Positions 1 through 15,600 of a stretch of 64,000 bases of DNA are shown piece by piece; within the stretch, counting starts at the first letter, position 1, and each line of letters starts with the position of its first letter. The translations under genes and the position numbers were made by a program. The DNA lies in the NCBI GenBank assembly GCA_028095005.1, contig CM051460.1, positions 110,953,039-111,017,038 on the forward strand, written 5' to 3'. The notes beneath the pieces are model-generated. The model searched no databases and was not told the DNA's origin. It saw nothing but the letters and a program-made list of their open reading frames with translations. Source of the stretch: Rhynchospora pubera (lineage: Eukaryota; Streptophyta; Magnoliopsida; Poales; Cyperaceae).

Positions 1-3000
1 AATACGATTCATGTGCTATTTATTCAAAGATATGGGATTATACGTGGCAATTACAAATATAAAGTGCAAAAAATCCAATTCTGAGCATAAGTGAGCATTT
101 CAATGATTTCTGAATTCATTCTATGTCAATTCATCATAATAATCCACATTTAAACTCTTTATACTGTCTAGAATACGATTCATGTGCTAAATATTGAATT
201 ATACGTGGAAATTACGCATATAAAGTGCAAATAATGCAATTCTGAGGATCATTTGAGCATTTCAATCGTTTCTTTATTCATTCTAAGTCATTTCATAACA
301 ATAATGAACATTTTAAACTCTTTATACTGATTAGAATTCAATTAATGTGCTATTTATTCAAAAAGATTGGATTATACACAGCAATTATGCATATAAAATG
401 CAACTAATACAAATTTGAGCATCATTTGAGCATTTCAATCGTTTCCGGATTAATTCTAAGTCATTTCATAACAATAATCAACATTTAAACTCTTTATACT
501 GATTATAATACTATTATTGTTCTATTTATTATAAAATAATGGATTATACACAGCATTTACACATATAAAATGCAAATAAAACAATTCTTAGCATCATTTG
601 TGCATTTCAATAGTTTCTGGATTCATTCAAAATCATTTCATCATAATAATCTACATTTAAAATCTTAATACTGTCTAGAAAACGATTCATGTGCTATTTA
701 TTCAAAAAGATTGGAATATACGTGGCAATGACACTTATAAATTGCAAAAAATGTAATTCTGATCATTTCGATCGTTTCTGGATTCATTCTAAGTCATTTT
801 ATCATAATAATATCTTTTAAAATCTATGAACTGCCTAGCATGTGGTTCATATGTCATTTATTCAACAAGATTGGATTATACAAGGTAATTGCGCATATAA
901 ATTGCAAACAATGGAATTCTGAGCAACATTTAAGCATTTCAATCATTTCTGGATTCATTATAAGTCATTTCATCATAATAAACAACATTTAAAGTCTTTG
1001 TACTGTCCAAAATACGATTCATGTTTTATTTATTCAAAAAGATAGGATTATACGTGACAATTACGCATAAAAATTGCAAAAAATGCAATTCTGAGCATAA
1101 GTTGAGCATTTCAATCGTTTCTGGATTTACTTTAAGTCATTTCAACATAATAATCTACATTTAAGCTCTCTATACTATCTAGAATACGGTTCATGTGCTA
1201 TTTATTCAAAAATATGGCTTTATACGTGGCAATTAAACATATAAAGTGCAAAAATCCAATTCTGAGCATCATCGGAGCATTTCAATCGTTTCTGGATTCA
1301 TTCTAAGTCATTTGATAACAATAATCATCATTTAAACTCTTTATAATGATTAGAATACTATTAATGTTCTATTTATTGAAAAAGATTGGATTATACACAG
1401 CAATTAAGCATATAAAATGCAACTAATACAATTCTGAGCATCATTTGACCATTTCAATCATTTCTTGTTTCATTCTAAGCCATTTCATAACAATAATCAA
1501 CATTAAACCTCTTTATACTGATTCAAATACTATTAATATGCTATTTATTCAAAAAGATTGGATACTACCCAGGAATTATACATATAAATTGCAAATAATT
1601 CTGAGCATCATTTGAGCATTTCAATCATTTCTGGATTCATTCTAAGTCATTTCATCACAATAATCTACATTTAAACTCTTTATACTGTCAATAATAATAT
1701 TCATTTTCTTTTTATTAAAAAAGATTGGATTATACACAGCAATTACGCATATAAAATGCTAATGATGCAATTCTGAGCATCATTAGAGCATTTTCAATCG
1801 TTTCTGGATTCATTCTAAGTCATCTCATCACAATAATATACATTTAAACTCTTTATACTATCTAAAATATGATTCATATGCTATTTTTTCCACATCATTG
1901 GATTATACGTGGTAATTACGCATATAAATTAAAAATAATGCAATTCTGTGCATCATTTGGGCATTTCAATCATTTATAGATTCAAACTAAGTCATTTCCA
2001 CACAATAATCAACATTTAGATTCTTTATACTGTCTAGAATACGATTCATGTGCTATTTATTCAAAAAGATTGGATTGTACGTGGTAATTACGCATATAAA
2101 TTGCAAATAATGCAATTCTGAGTATCATTTGATAATTTGCATCTTTTATGGATTCATTCTAAGTCATTTCATCACAATAATGTATCTTTATATTTTTTAT
2201 ACTGTCTAGAATACGATTCATGTGCTATTTATTAAAAAAAATTTGATTATATGTGGCAATTACGCATATAAAGTGCAAATAATGAAATTCTGAGCATCAT
2301 TTGAGAATTTAAATCGTTTCTTAATTCATTCTAATTCATTTCATAACAATAATCAACATTTAAACTCTTTATATTGATTAGAATACTATTAATGTGCTAT
2401 TTATTGAAAAAGATTGGATTATACACAGCAATTACGCTTATAAAATGCAACTAATACAATTCTGAGCGTGATTTGATCATTTCAATCGTTTCTTAATTCA
2501 TTCTAAGTCATTTCATAAAAGTAATCAACATTTATACTCTTTATACTGCTTAGAATACTATTAATATGCTATTTATTCAAAAAGATTTGTTTATACACAG
2601 CAATTAAGTATATAAAATGCAAATAATACAATTCTGAGCATCTTTTAAGCATGTCAATAGTTTCTGTATTCATTCTAAGTCATTTCAACATAATAATCTA
2701 CATTTAAAATCTTAATACTGTCAATAATACGATTCATGTGCTATTTATTAAAAAAAGATTGGAATATACGTGGCCATTACAAATATAAATTGCAGATAAC
2801 GCAATTCTGAGCATAATTTGAGCATTTCGATCGTTTCTTGATTCATTCAAAGTCATTTTATCATAATAATATACTTTTAAGCTCTTTGTACTGTCTAGCA
2901 TGTAGTTCATATGTCATTTATTCAACAAGATTGCATTATACATGGTAATTACGCATATAAATTGCAAACAATAGCTTAAGCATTTCAATCGTTTCTGGAT

Positions 3001-6000
3001 TCATTATAAGTGATTTCATCATAATAATCAACATTTAAAGTCTTTATACTGTCCAAAATACGAGTCATGTTCTATTTATTCAAAAAAATAGGATTGTACG
3101 TGACAATTACGCATAAAAATTGCAAATAATGCAATTCTGAGCATAAGTTGAGCATTTCAATCATTTCTGGATTTATTTTAAGTCATTTCATCACAATAAT
3201 CTGCATTTAAGTTCTTTATACTATCTAGAATACGATTCATGTGTTATTTATTAAAAAATATGGGATTATACGTGGCAATTACACATATAAAGTGCACAAA
3301 ATCCAATTCTGAGCATCAGTGAGCATTTAAATCGTTTCTGGATTCATTCTAAGTCAATTCTTCACAATAATCTACATTTAAACTCTTTATACTGTCTAAA
3401 ATACGATTCCTGTGCTATTTAATAAAAAAAGATTGTATTATGCATTGTAATTATGCATATAAATTGCAAATAAAGCAATTAATAGCATCATTAGAGCATT
3501 TCAATCGTTTCTGGTTTCATTCTAATTTATTTAATTACAATAATCAACATTTAAACACTTTATACTTTCTTCAATACGATTAATGTGCTATTTATTAAAA
3601 AAGATTGGATTATACGTTCTAATTATGCATATAAAGTGCAAATAATGCAATTCTGGGCATCATCTGAGCATTTCAATCATTTCTGGATTCATTCTAAGTC
3701 ATTTCATCACAATAATCTAAATTTAAACTCTTTGTACTGTCTAGAATACGATTCATGTGCTATTTATTAAAAAAGATTGGATTATACGAGGTAATTACGC
3801 ATATAAATTGCAAATAATGCAATTCTGAGTATCATTTGTGCATTTGCATCTTTTATGGATTCATTCTAAGTCATTTCATCACAATAATGTACCTTTAAAT
3901 TTTCTTTATACTGTCTAGAATACGATTCATGTGCTATTTATTCAAAGAGATTTGATTATATGTGGCAATTACGCATATAAAGTGCAAATAATGAAATTCT
4001 GAGGATCATTTGAGCATTTCAATCGTTTCTTGATTCATTCTAAGTCATTTCATAACAATAATCAACATTTAAACTCTTTATAATGATTAGAATACTATTA
4101 ATGTTCTATTTATTTTAAAAGATTGGATTATACACAACAATTACGCATATAAAAAGTAACTAATACAATTCTGAGCATCAATTGAGCTTTTCAATCGTTT
4201 CCTGATTATTTCTAAGTCATTTCATAACAATAATCAACATTTAAACTCTTTATACTGATGAGAATACTATTAATGTGCTATTTATTCAAAAAGATCGGAT
4301 TATACACAGCAATTACGCATATAAAATGCAAATAATACAATTCTGAGCATCATTTGAGTATTTCAATTCTTTCTGGATTCATTCTAAGTCATTTCATCAT
4401 AATAATCTAAATTAATAATCTCTATAATGTCTAGAATATGATTCAAGTGCTATTTATTCAAAAAGATTGGAATATACGTGGCAATTACGCATATAAATTG
4501 CAAATAATTCAATTCTGTGCATAATTTGAGCATTTCGATCGTTTCTTGATTAATTCTAGGTCATTTTATCATAATAATATTCTTTTAAACTCTTTGTACT
4601 GTCTATCATTTGGTTCATATGTCATTTATTCGACAATATTAGATTATGCATGGTAATTGCGCATACAAATTGCAAACAATTGAATTCTGAGCATTATTAA
4701 AGCATTTTAATCGTTTTTGGATTTATTATAAGTCATTTCATCATAATTATCTACATTTAAAGTCTTCATACTGTCCAAAATACTATTCATGTTCTATTTA
4801 TTCAAAAAGATCGGATTATACGTGACAATTACGCATAAAAAATGCAAATAATGCAATTCTCAGCATACGTTTAGCATTTCAATTGTTTCCGTATTCATTC
4901 TAAGTCATTTCATCACAATAATCAACATTTAAGCTCTCTATACTATCTAGAATACGATTCATGTGCTATTTATTCAAAGATATGGGATTATACGTGGCAA
5001 TTACAAATATAAAGTGCAAAAAATCCAATTCTGAGCATAAGTGAGCATTTCAATCGTTTCTGGATTCATTCTATGTCAATTCATCATAATAATCCACATT
5101 TAATCTCTTTATACTGTCTAGAATACGATTCATGTGCTAAATATTGAATTATACGTGGAAATTACGCATATAAAGTGCAAATAATGCAATTCTGAGGATC
5201 ATTTGAGCATTTCAATCGTTTCTTTATTCATTCTAAGTCATTTCATAACAATAATGAACATTTTAAACTCTTTATACTGATTAGAATTCAATTAATGTGC
5301 TATTTATTCAAAAAGATTGGATTATACACAGCAATTATGCCTATAAAATGCAACTAATACAAATTTGAGCATCATTTGAGCATTTCAATCGTTTCCTGAT
5401 TAATTCTAAGTCATTTCATAACAATAATCAACATTTAAACACTTTATACTGATTATAATACTATTATTGTTCTATTTATTATAAAATAATGGATTATACA
5501 CAGCATTTACACATATAAAATGCAAATAAAACAATTCTTAGCATCATTTGTGCATTTCAATAGTTTCTGGATTCATTCAAAATCATTTCATCATAATAAT
5601 CTACATGTAAAATCTTAATACTGTCTAGAAAACGATTCATGTGCTATTTATTCAAAAAGATTGGAATATACGTGGCAATGACACTTATAAATTGCAAAAA
5701 ATGTAATTCTGAGCATTTCGATCGTTTCTGGATTCATTCTAAGTCATTTTATCATAATAATATACTTTTAAAATCTTTGCACTGCCTAGCATGTGGTTCA
5801 TATGTCAGTTATTCAACAAGATTGGATTATACAAGGTAATTGCGCATATAAATTGCAAACAATGGAATTCTGAGCAACATTTAAGCATTTCAATCATTTC
5901 TGGTTTCATTATAAGTCATTTCATCATAATAAACAACATTTAAAGTCTTTGTACTGTCCAAAATACGATTCATGTTCTATTTATTCAAAAAGATAGGATT

Positions 6001-6305
6001 ATACGTGACAATTACGCATAAAAATTGCAAAAAATGCAATTCTGAGCATAAGTTGAGCATTTCAATCGTTTCTGGATTTACTTTAAGTCATTTCAACATA
6101 ATAATCTACATTTAAGCTCTCTATACTATCTAGAATACGGTTCATGTGCTATTTATTCAAAAATATGTATTTATACGTGGCAATTAAACATATAAAGTGC
6201 AAAAAATCCAATTCTGAGCATCATCTGAGCATTTCAATCGTTTCTGGATTCATTCTAAGTCATTTGATAACAATAATCATCATTTAAACTCTTTATACTA
6301 TCTAG
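1..6305. repeat. Satellite HOR unit 1 (6305 bp, 37 monomers)
   Basis: Position 1 aligns with 6306 and 12611, so the higher-order period is 6305 bp. The unit reads as block A' (8 monomers, about 1-1350), block B (21 monomers, about 1351-4950) and block A (8 monomers, 4951-6305). A and A' are near-identical tandem duplicates offset by 1355 bp. Unit 1 differs from unit 2 by scattered substitutions and short homopolymer indels, for example the A-run near 2230 and a G/A change near 3655. It is slightly more diverged from the other two units than they are from each other. Confidence 0.93.
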
Positions 6306-9300
6306 AATACGATTCATGTGCTATTTATTCAAAGATATGGGATTATACGTGGCAATTACAAATATAAAGTGCAAAAAAATCCAATTCTGAGCATAAGTGA
6401 GCATTTCAATGATTTCTGAATTCATTCTATGTCAATTCATCATAATAATCCACATTTAAACTCTTTATACTGTCTAGAATACGATTGATGTGCTAAATAT
6501 TGAATTATACGTGGAAATTACGCATATAAAGTGCAAATAATGCAATTCTGAGGATCATTTGAGCATTTCAATCGTTTCTTTATTCATTCTAAGTCATTTC
6601 ATAACAATAATGAACATTTTAAACTCTTTATACTGATTAGAATTCAATTAATGTGCTATTTATTCAAAAAGATTGGATTATACACAGCAATTATGCATAT
6701 AAAATGCAACTAATACAAATTTGAGCATCATTTGAGCATTTCAATCGATTCCTGATTAATTCTAAGTCATTGCATAACAATAATCAACATTTAAACTCTT
6801 TATACTGATTATAATACTATTATTGTTCTATTTATTATAAAATAATGGATTATACACAGCATTTACACATATAAAATGCAAATAAAACAATTCTTAGCAT
6901 CATTTGTGCATTTCAATAGTTTCTGGATTCATTCAAAATCATTTCATCATAATAATCTACATTTAAAATCTTAATACTGTCTAGAAAACGATTCATGTGC
7001 TATTTATTCAAAAAGATTGGAATATACGTGGCAATGACACTTATAAATTGCAAAAAATGTAATTCTGATCATTTCGATCGTTTCTGGATTCATTCTAAGT
7101 CATTTTATCATAATAATATCTTTTAAAATCTATGAACTGCCTAGCATGTGGTTCATATGTCATTTATTCAACAAGATTGGATTATACAAGGTAATTGCGC
7201 ATATAAATTGCAAACAATGGAATTCTGAGCAACATTTAAGCATTTCAATCATTTCTGGATTCATTATAAGTCATTTCATCATAATAAACAACATTTAAAG
7301 TCTTTGTACTGTCCAAAATACGATTCATGTTTTATTTATTCAAAAAGATAGGATTTTACGTGACAATTACGCATAGAAATTGCAAAAAATGCAATTCTGA
7401 GCATAAGTTGAGCATTTCAATCGTTTCTGGATTTACTTTAAGTCATTTCAACATAATAATCTACATTTAAGCTCTCTATACTATCTAGAATACGGTTCAT
7501 GTGCTATTTATTAAAAAATATGGCTTTATACGTGGCAATTAAACATATAAAGTGCAAAAAATCCAATTCTGAGCATCATCGGAGCATTGCAATCGTTTCT
7601 GGATTCATTCTAAGTCATTTGATAACAATAATCATCATTTAAACTCTTTATAATGATTAGAATACTATTAATGTTCTATTTATTGAAAAAGATTGGATTA
7701 TACACAGCAATTAAGCATATAAAATGCAACTAATACAATTCTGAGCATCATTTGACCATTTCAATCATTTCTTGTTTCATTCTAAGCCATTTCATAACAA
7801 TAATCAACATTAAACCTCTTTATACTGATTCAAATACTATTAATATGCTATTTATTCAAAAAGATTGGATACTACCCAGGAATTATACATATAAATTGCA
7901 AATAATTCTGAGCATCATTTGAGCATTTCAATCATTTCTGGATTCATTCTAAGTCATTTCATCACAATAATCTACATTTAAACTCTTTATACTGTCAATA
8001 ATAATATTCATTTTCTTTTTATTAAAAAAGATTGGATTATACACAGCAATTACGCATATAAAATGCTAATGATGCAATTCTGAGCATCATTAGAGCATTT
8101 TCAATCGTTTCTGGATTCATTCTAAGTCATCTCATCACAATAATATACATTTAAACTCTTTATACTATCTAGAATATGATTCATATGCTATTTTTTCCAC
8201 ATCATTGGATTATACGTGGTAATTACGCATATAAATTAAAAATAATGCAATTCTGTGCATCATTTGGGCATTTCAATCATTTATAGATTCAAACTAAGTC
8301 ATTTCCACACAATAATCAACATTTAGATTCTTTATACTGTCTAGAATACGATTCATGTGCTATTTATTCAAAAAGATTGGATTGTACGTGGTAATTACGC
8401 ATATAAATTGCAAATAATGCAATTCTGAGTATCATTTGATAATTTGCATCTTTTATGGATTCATTCTAAGTCATTTCATCACAATAATGTATCTTTATAT
8501 TTTTTATACTGTCTAGAATACGATTCATGTGCTATTTATTAAAAAAGATTTGATTATATGTGGCAATTACGCATATAAAGTGCAAATAATGAAATTCTGA
8601 GCATCATTTGAGAATTTAAATCGTTTCTTAATTCATTCTAATTCATTTCATAACAATAATCAACATTTAAACTCTTTATATTGATTAGAATACTATTAAT
8701 GTGCTATTTATTGAAAAAGATTGGATTATACACAGCAATTACGCTTATAAAATGCAACTAATACAATTCTGAGCGTGATTTGATCATTTCAATCGTTTCT
8801 TAATTCATTCTAAGTCATTTCATAAAAGTAATCAACATTTATACTCTTTATACTGCTTAGAATACTATTACTATGCTATTTATTCAAAAAGATTTGTTTA
8901 TACACAGCAATTAAGTATATAAAATGCAAATAATACAATTCTGAGCATCATTTAAGCATTTCAATAGTTTCTGTATTCATTCTAAGTCATTTCAACATAA
9001 TAATCTACATTTAAAATCTTAATACTGTTAATAATACGATTCATGTGCTATTTATTAAAAAAAGATTGGAATATACGTGGCCATTACACATATAAATTGC
9101 AGATAACGCAATTCTGAGCATAATTTGAGCATTTCGATCGTTTCTTGATTCATTCAAAGTCATTTTATCATAATAATATACTTTTAAGCTCTTTGTACTG
9201 TCTAGCATGTAGTTCATATGTCATTTATTCAACAAGATTGCATTATACATGGTAATTACGCATATAAATTGCAAACAATGGCTTAAGCATTTCAATCGTT

Positions 9301-12300
9301 TCTGGATTCATTATAAGTGATTTCATCATAATAATCAACATTTAAAGTCTTTATACTGTCCAAAATACGATTCATGTTCTATTTTATCAAAAAAATAGGA
9401 TTGTACGTGACAATTACGCATAAAAATTGCAAATAATGCAATTCTGAGCATAAGTTGAGCATTTCAATCATTTCTGGATTTATTTTAAGTCATTTCATCA
9501 CAATAATCTACATTTAAGCTCTTTATACTATCTAGAATACGATTCATGTGCTATTTATTAAAAAATATGGGATTATACGTGGCAATTACACATATAAAGT
9601 GCACAAAATCCAATTCTGAGCATCAGTGAGCATTTAAATCGTTTCTGGATTCATTCTAAGTCAATTCTTCACAATAATCTACATTTAAACTCTTTATACT
9701 GTCTAAAATACGATTCCTGTGCTATTTAATAAAAAAAGATTGTATTATGCATTGTAATTATGCATATAAATTGCAAATAAAGCAATTAATAGCATCATTA
9801 GAGCATTTCAATCGTTTCTGGTTTCATTCTAATTTATTTAATTACAATAATCAACATTTAAACACTTTATACTTTCTTCAATACGATTAATGTGCTATTT
9901 ATTAAAAAAGATTGGATTATACGTTCTAATTATGCATATAAAGTGCAAATAATGCAATTCTGAGCATCATCTGAGCATTTCAATCATTTCTGGATTCATT
10001 CTAAGTCATTTCATCACAATAATCTAAATTTAAACTCTTTATACTGTCTAGAATACGATTCATGTGCTATTTATTAAAAAAGATTGGATTATACGTGGTA
10101 ATTACGCATATAAATTGCAAATAATGCAATTCTGAGTATCATTTGTGCATTTGCATCTTTTATGGATTCATTCTAAGTCATTTCATCACAATAATGTACC
10201 TTTAAATTCTTTATACTGTCTAGAATACGATTCATGTGCTATTTATTCAAAAAGATTTGATTATATGTGGCAATTACGCATATAAAGTGCAAATAATGAA
10301 ATTCTGAGGATCATTTGAGCATTTCAATCGTTTCTTGATTCATTCTAAGTCATTTCATAACAATAATCAACATTTAAACTCTTTATAATGATTAGAATAC
10401 TATTAATGTTCTATTTATTTTAACAGATTGGATTATACACAACAATTACGCATATAAAAAGTAACTAATACAATTCTGAGCATCAATTGAGCTTTTCAAT
10501 CGTTTCCTGATTAATTCTAAGTCATTTCATAACAATAATCAACATTTAAACTCTTTATACTGATGAGAATACTATTAATGAGCTATTTATTCAAAAAGAT
10601 CGGATTATACACAGCAATTACGCATATAAAATGCAAATAATACAATTCTGAGCATCATTTGAGTATTTCAATTCTTTCTGGATTCATTCTAAGTCATTTC
10701 ATCATAATAATCTAAATTAATAATCTCTATAATGTCTAGAATATGATTCAAGTGCTATTTATTCAAAAAGATTGGAATATACGTGGCAATTACGCATATA
10801 AATTGCAAATAATTCAATTCTGTGCATAATTTGAGCATTTCGATCGTTTCTTGATTAATTCTAGGTCATTTTATCATAATAATATTCTTTTAAACTCTTT
10901 GTACTGTCTATCATTTGGTTCATATGTCATTTATTCGACAATATTAGATTATGCATGGTAATTGCGCATACAAATTGCAAACAATTGAATTCTGAGCATT
11001 ATTAAAGCATTTTAATCGTTTTTGGATTTATTATAAGTCATTTCATCATAATTATCTACATTTAAAGTCTTCATACTGTCCAAAATACTATTCATGTTCT
11101 ATTTATTCAAAAAGATCGGATTATACGTGACAATTACGCATAAAAAATGCAAATAATGCAATTCTCAGCATACGTTTAGCATTTCAATTGTTTCCGTATT
11201 CATTCTAAGTCATTTCATCACAATAATCAACATTTAAGCTCTCTATACTATCTAGAATACGATTCATGTGCTATTTATTCAAAGATATGGGATTATACGT
11301 GGCAATTACAAATATAAAGTGCAAAAAATCCAATTCTGAGCATAAGTGAGCATTTCAATCGTTTCTGGATTCATTCTATGTCAATTCATCATAATAATCC
11401 ACATTTAATCTCTTTATACTGTCTAGAATACGATTCATGTGCTAAATATTGAATTATACGTGGAAATTACGCATATAAAGTGCAAATAATGCAATTCTGA
11501 GGATCATTTGAGCATTTCAATCGTTTCTTTATTCATTCTAAGTCATTTCATAACAATAATGAACATTTTAAACTCTTTATACTGATTAGAATTCAATTAA
11601 TGTGCTATTTATTCAAAAAGATTGGATTATACACAGCAATTATGCCTATAAAATGCAACTAATACAAATTTGAGCATCATTTGAGCATTTCAATCGTTTC
11701 CTGATTAATTCTAAGTCATTTCATAACAATAATCAACATTTAAACACTTTATACTGATTATAATACTATTATTGTTCTATTTATTATAAAATAATGGATT
11801 ATACACAGCATTTACACATATAAAATGCAAATAAAACAATTCTTAGCATCATTTGTGCATTTCAATAGTTTCTGGATTCATTCAAAATCATTTCATCATA
11901 ATAATCTACATGTAAAATCTTAATACTGTCTAGAAAACGATTCATGTGCTATTTATTCAAAAAGATTGGAATATACGTGGCAATGACACTTATAAATTGC
12001 AAAAAATGTAATTCTGAGCATTTCGATCGTTTCTGGATTCATTCTAAGTCATTTTATCATAATAATATACTTTTAAAATCTTTGCACTGCCTAGCATGTG
12101 GTTCATATGTCAGTTATTCAACAAGATTGGATTATACAAGGTAATTGCGCATATAAATTGCAAACAATGGAATTCTGAGCAACATTTAAGCATTTCAATC
12201 ATTTCTGGTTTCATTATAAGTCATTTCATCATAATAAACAACATTTAAAGTCTTTGTACTGTCCAAAATACGATTCATGTTCTATTTATTCAAAAAGATA

Positions 12301-12610
12301 GGATTATACGTGACAATTACGCATAAAAATTGCAAAAAATGCAATTCTGAGCATAAGTTGAGCATTTCAATCGTTTCTGGATTTACTTTAAGTCATTTCA
12401 ACATAATAATCTACATTTAAGCTCTCTATACTATCTAGAATACGGTTCATGTGCTATTTATTCAAAAATATGTATTTATACGTGGCAATTAAACATATAA
12501 AGTGCAAAAAATCCAATTCTGAGCATCATCTGAGCATTTCAATCGTTTCTGGATTCATTCTAAGTCATTTGATAACAATAATCATCATTTAAACTCTTTA
12601 TACTATCTAG
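6306..12610. repeat. Satellite HOR unit 2 (6305 bp, 37 monomers)
   Basis: I counted 37 monomers from the CATGTGCT-like landmark. Block A': 6316, 6488, 6651, 6823, 6995, 7157, 7327, 7499. Block B: 7671, 7844, 8010, 8184, 8355, 8527, 8699, 8872, 9043, 9217, 9374, 9546, 9717, 9889, 10062, 10234, 10406, 10578, 10750, 10922, 11094. Block A: 11266, 11437, 11600, 11773, 11944, 12107, 12277, 12449. Short monomers, such as 9217 to 9374 (157 bp), recur at the same place in every unit, so their deletions predate amplification of the unit. Confidence 0.94.
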
Positions 12611-15600
12611 AATACGATTCATGTGCTATTTATTCAAAGATATGGGATTATACGTGGCAATTACAAATATAAAGTGCAAAAAAATCCAATTCTGAGCATA
12701 AGTGAGCATTTCAATGATTTCTGAATTCATTCTATGTCAATTCATCATAATAATCCACATTTAAACTCTTTATACTGTCTAGAATACGATTGATGTGCTA
12801 AATATTGAATTATACGTGGAAATTACGCATATAAAGTGCAAATAATGCAATTCTGAGGATCATTTGAGCATTTCAATCGTTTCTTTATTCATTCTAAGTC
12901 ATTTCATAACAATAATGAACATTTTAAACTCTTTATACTGATTAGAATTCAATTAATGTGCTATTTATTCAAAAAGATTGGATTATACACAGCAATTATG
13001 CATATAAAATGCAACTAATACAAATTTGAGCATCATTTGAGCATTTCAATCGATTCCTGATTAATTCTAAGTCATTGCATAACAATAATCAACATTTAAA
13101 CTCTTTATACTGATTATAATACTATTATTGTTCTATTTATTATAAAATAATGGATTATACACAGCATTTACACATATAAAATGCAAATAAAACAATTCTT
13201 AGCATCATTTGTGCATTTCAATAGTTTCTGGATTCATTCAAAATCATTTCATCATAATAATCTACATTTAAAATCTTAATACTGTCTAGAAAACGATTCA
13301 TGTGCTATTTATTCAAAAAGATTGGAATATACGTGGCAATGACACTTATAAATTGCAAAAAATGTAATTCTGATCATTTCGATCGTTTCTGGATTCATTC
13401 TAAGTCATTTTATCATAATAATATCTTTTAAAATCTATGAACTGCCTAGCATGTGGTTCATATGTCATTTATTCAACAAGATTGGATTATACAAGGTAAT
13501 TGCGCATATAAATTGCAAACAATGGAATTCTGAGCAACATTTAAGCATTTCAATCATTTCTGGATTCATTATAAGTCATTTCATCATAATAAACAACATT
13601 TAAAGTCTTTGTACTGTCCAAAATACGATTCATGTTTTATTTATTCAAAAAGATAGGATTTTACGTGACAATTACGCATAGAAATTGCAAAAAATGCAAT
13701 TCTGAGCATAAGTTGAGCATTTCAATCGTTTCTGGATTTACTTTAAGTCATTTCAACATAATAATCTACATTTAAGCTCTCTATACTATCTAGAATACGG
13801 TTCATGTGCTATTTATTAAAAAATATGGCTTTATACGTGGCAATTAAACATATAAAGTGCAAAAAATCCAATTCTGAGCATCATCGGAGCATTGCAATCG
13901 TTTCTGGATTCATTCTAAGTCATTTGATAACAATAATCATCATTTAAACTCTTTATAATGATTAGAATACTATTAATGTTCTATTTATTGAAAAAGATTG
14001 GATTATACACAGCAATTAAGCATATAAAATGCAACTAATACAATTCTGAGCTTCATTTGACCATTTCAATCATTTCTTGTTTCATTCTAAGCCATTTCAT
14101 AACAATAATCAACATTAAACCTCTTTATACTGATTCAAATACTATTAATATGCTATTTATTCAAAAAGATTGGATACTACCCAGGAATTATACATATAAA
14201 TTGCAAATAATTCTGAGCATCATTTGAGCATTTCAATCATTTCTGGATTCATTCTAAGTCATTTCATCACAATAATCTACATTTAAACTCTTTATACTGT
14301 CAATAATAATATTCATTTTCTTTTTATTAAAAAAGATTGGATTATACACAGCAATTACGCATATAAAATGCTAATGATGCAATTCTGAGCATCATTAGAG
14401 CATTTTCAATCGTTTCTGGATTCATTCTAAGTCATCTCATCACAATAATATACATTTAAACTCTTTATACTATCTAGAATATGATTCATATGCTATTTTT
14501 TCCACATCATTGGATTATACGTGGTAATTACGCATATAAATTAAAAATAATGCAATTCTGTGCATCATTTGGGCATTTCAATCATTTATAGATTCAAACT
14601 AAGTCATTTCCACACAATAATCAACATTTAGATTCTTTATACTGTCTAGAATACGATTCATGTGCTATTTATTCAAAAAGATTGGATTGTACGTGGTAAT
14701 TACGCATATAAATTGCAAATAATGCAATTCTGAGTATCATTTGATAATTTGCATCTTTTATGGATTCATTCTAAGTCATTTCATCACAATAATGTATCTT
14801 TATATTTTTTATACTGTCTAGAATACGATTCATGTGCTATTTATTAAAAAAGATTTGATTATATGTGGCAATTACGCATATAAAGTGCAAATAATGAAAT
14901 TCTGAGCATCATTTGAGAATTTAAATCGTTTCTTAATTCATTCTAATTCATTTCATAACAATAATCAACATTTAAACTCTTTATATTGATTAGAATACTA
15001 TTAATGTGCTATTTATTGAAAAAGATTGGATTATACACAGCAATTACGCTTATAAAATGCAACTAATACAATTCTGAGCGTGATTTGATCATTTCAATCG
15101 TTTCTTAATTCATTCTAAGTCATTTCATAAAAGTAATCAACATTTATACTCTTTATACTGCTTAGAATACTATTACTATGCTATTTATTCAAAAAGATTT
15201 GTTTATACACAGCAATTAAGTATATAAAATGCAAATAATACAATTCTGAGCATCATTTAAGCATTTCAATAGTTTCTGTATTCATTCTAAGTCATTTCAA
15301 CATAATAATCTACATTTAAAATCTTAATACTGTTAATAATACGATTCATGTGCTATTTATTAAAAAAAGATTGGAATATACGTGGCCATTACACATATAA
15401 ATTGCAGATAACGCAATTCTGAGCATAATTTGAGCATTTCGATCGTTTCTTGATTCATTCAAAGTCATTTTATCATAATAATATACTTTTAAGCTCTTTG
15501 TACTGTCTAGCATGTAGTTCATATGTCATTTATTCAACAAGATTGCATTATACATGGTAATTACGCATATAAATTGCAAACAATGGCTTAAGCATTTCAA

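Noticed and set aside
5639..5839. Identical 66-codon open frames at 5639, 11944 and 18249
   Set aside because: They recur at exactly the HOR period and consist of satellite sequence read through; identity reflects repeat homogenisation, not protein selection.
6306..12610. CENP-B-box-like motif in the monomers
   Set aside because: I looked for the TTCG....A..CGGG pattern in the consensus core and several variants and did not see it.
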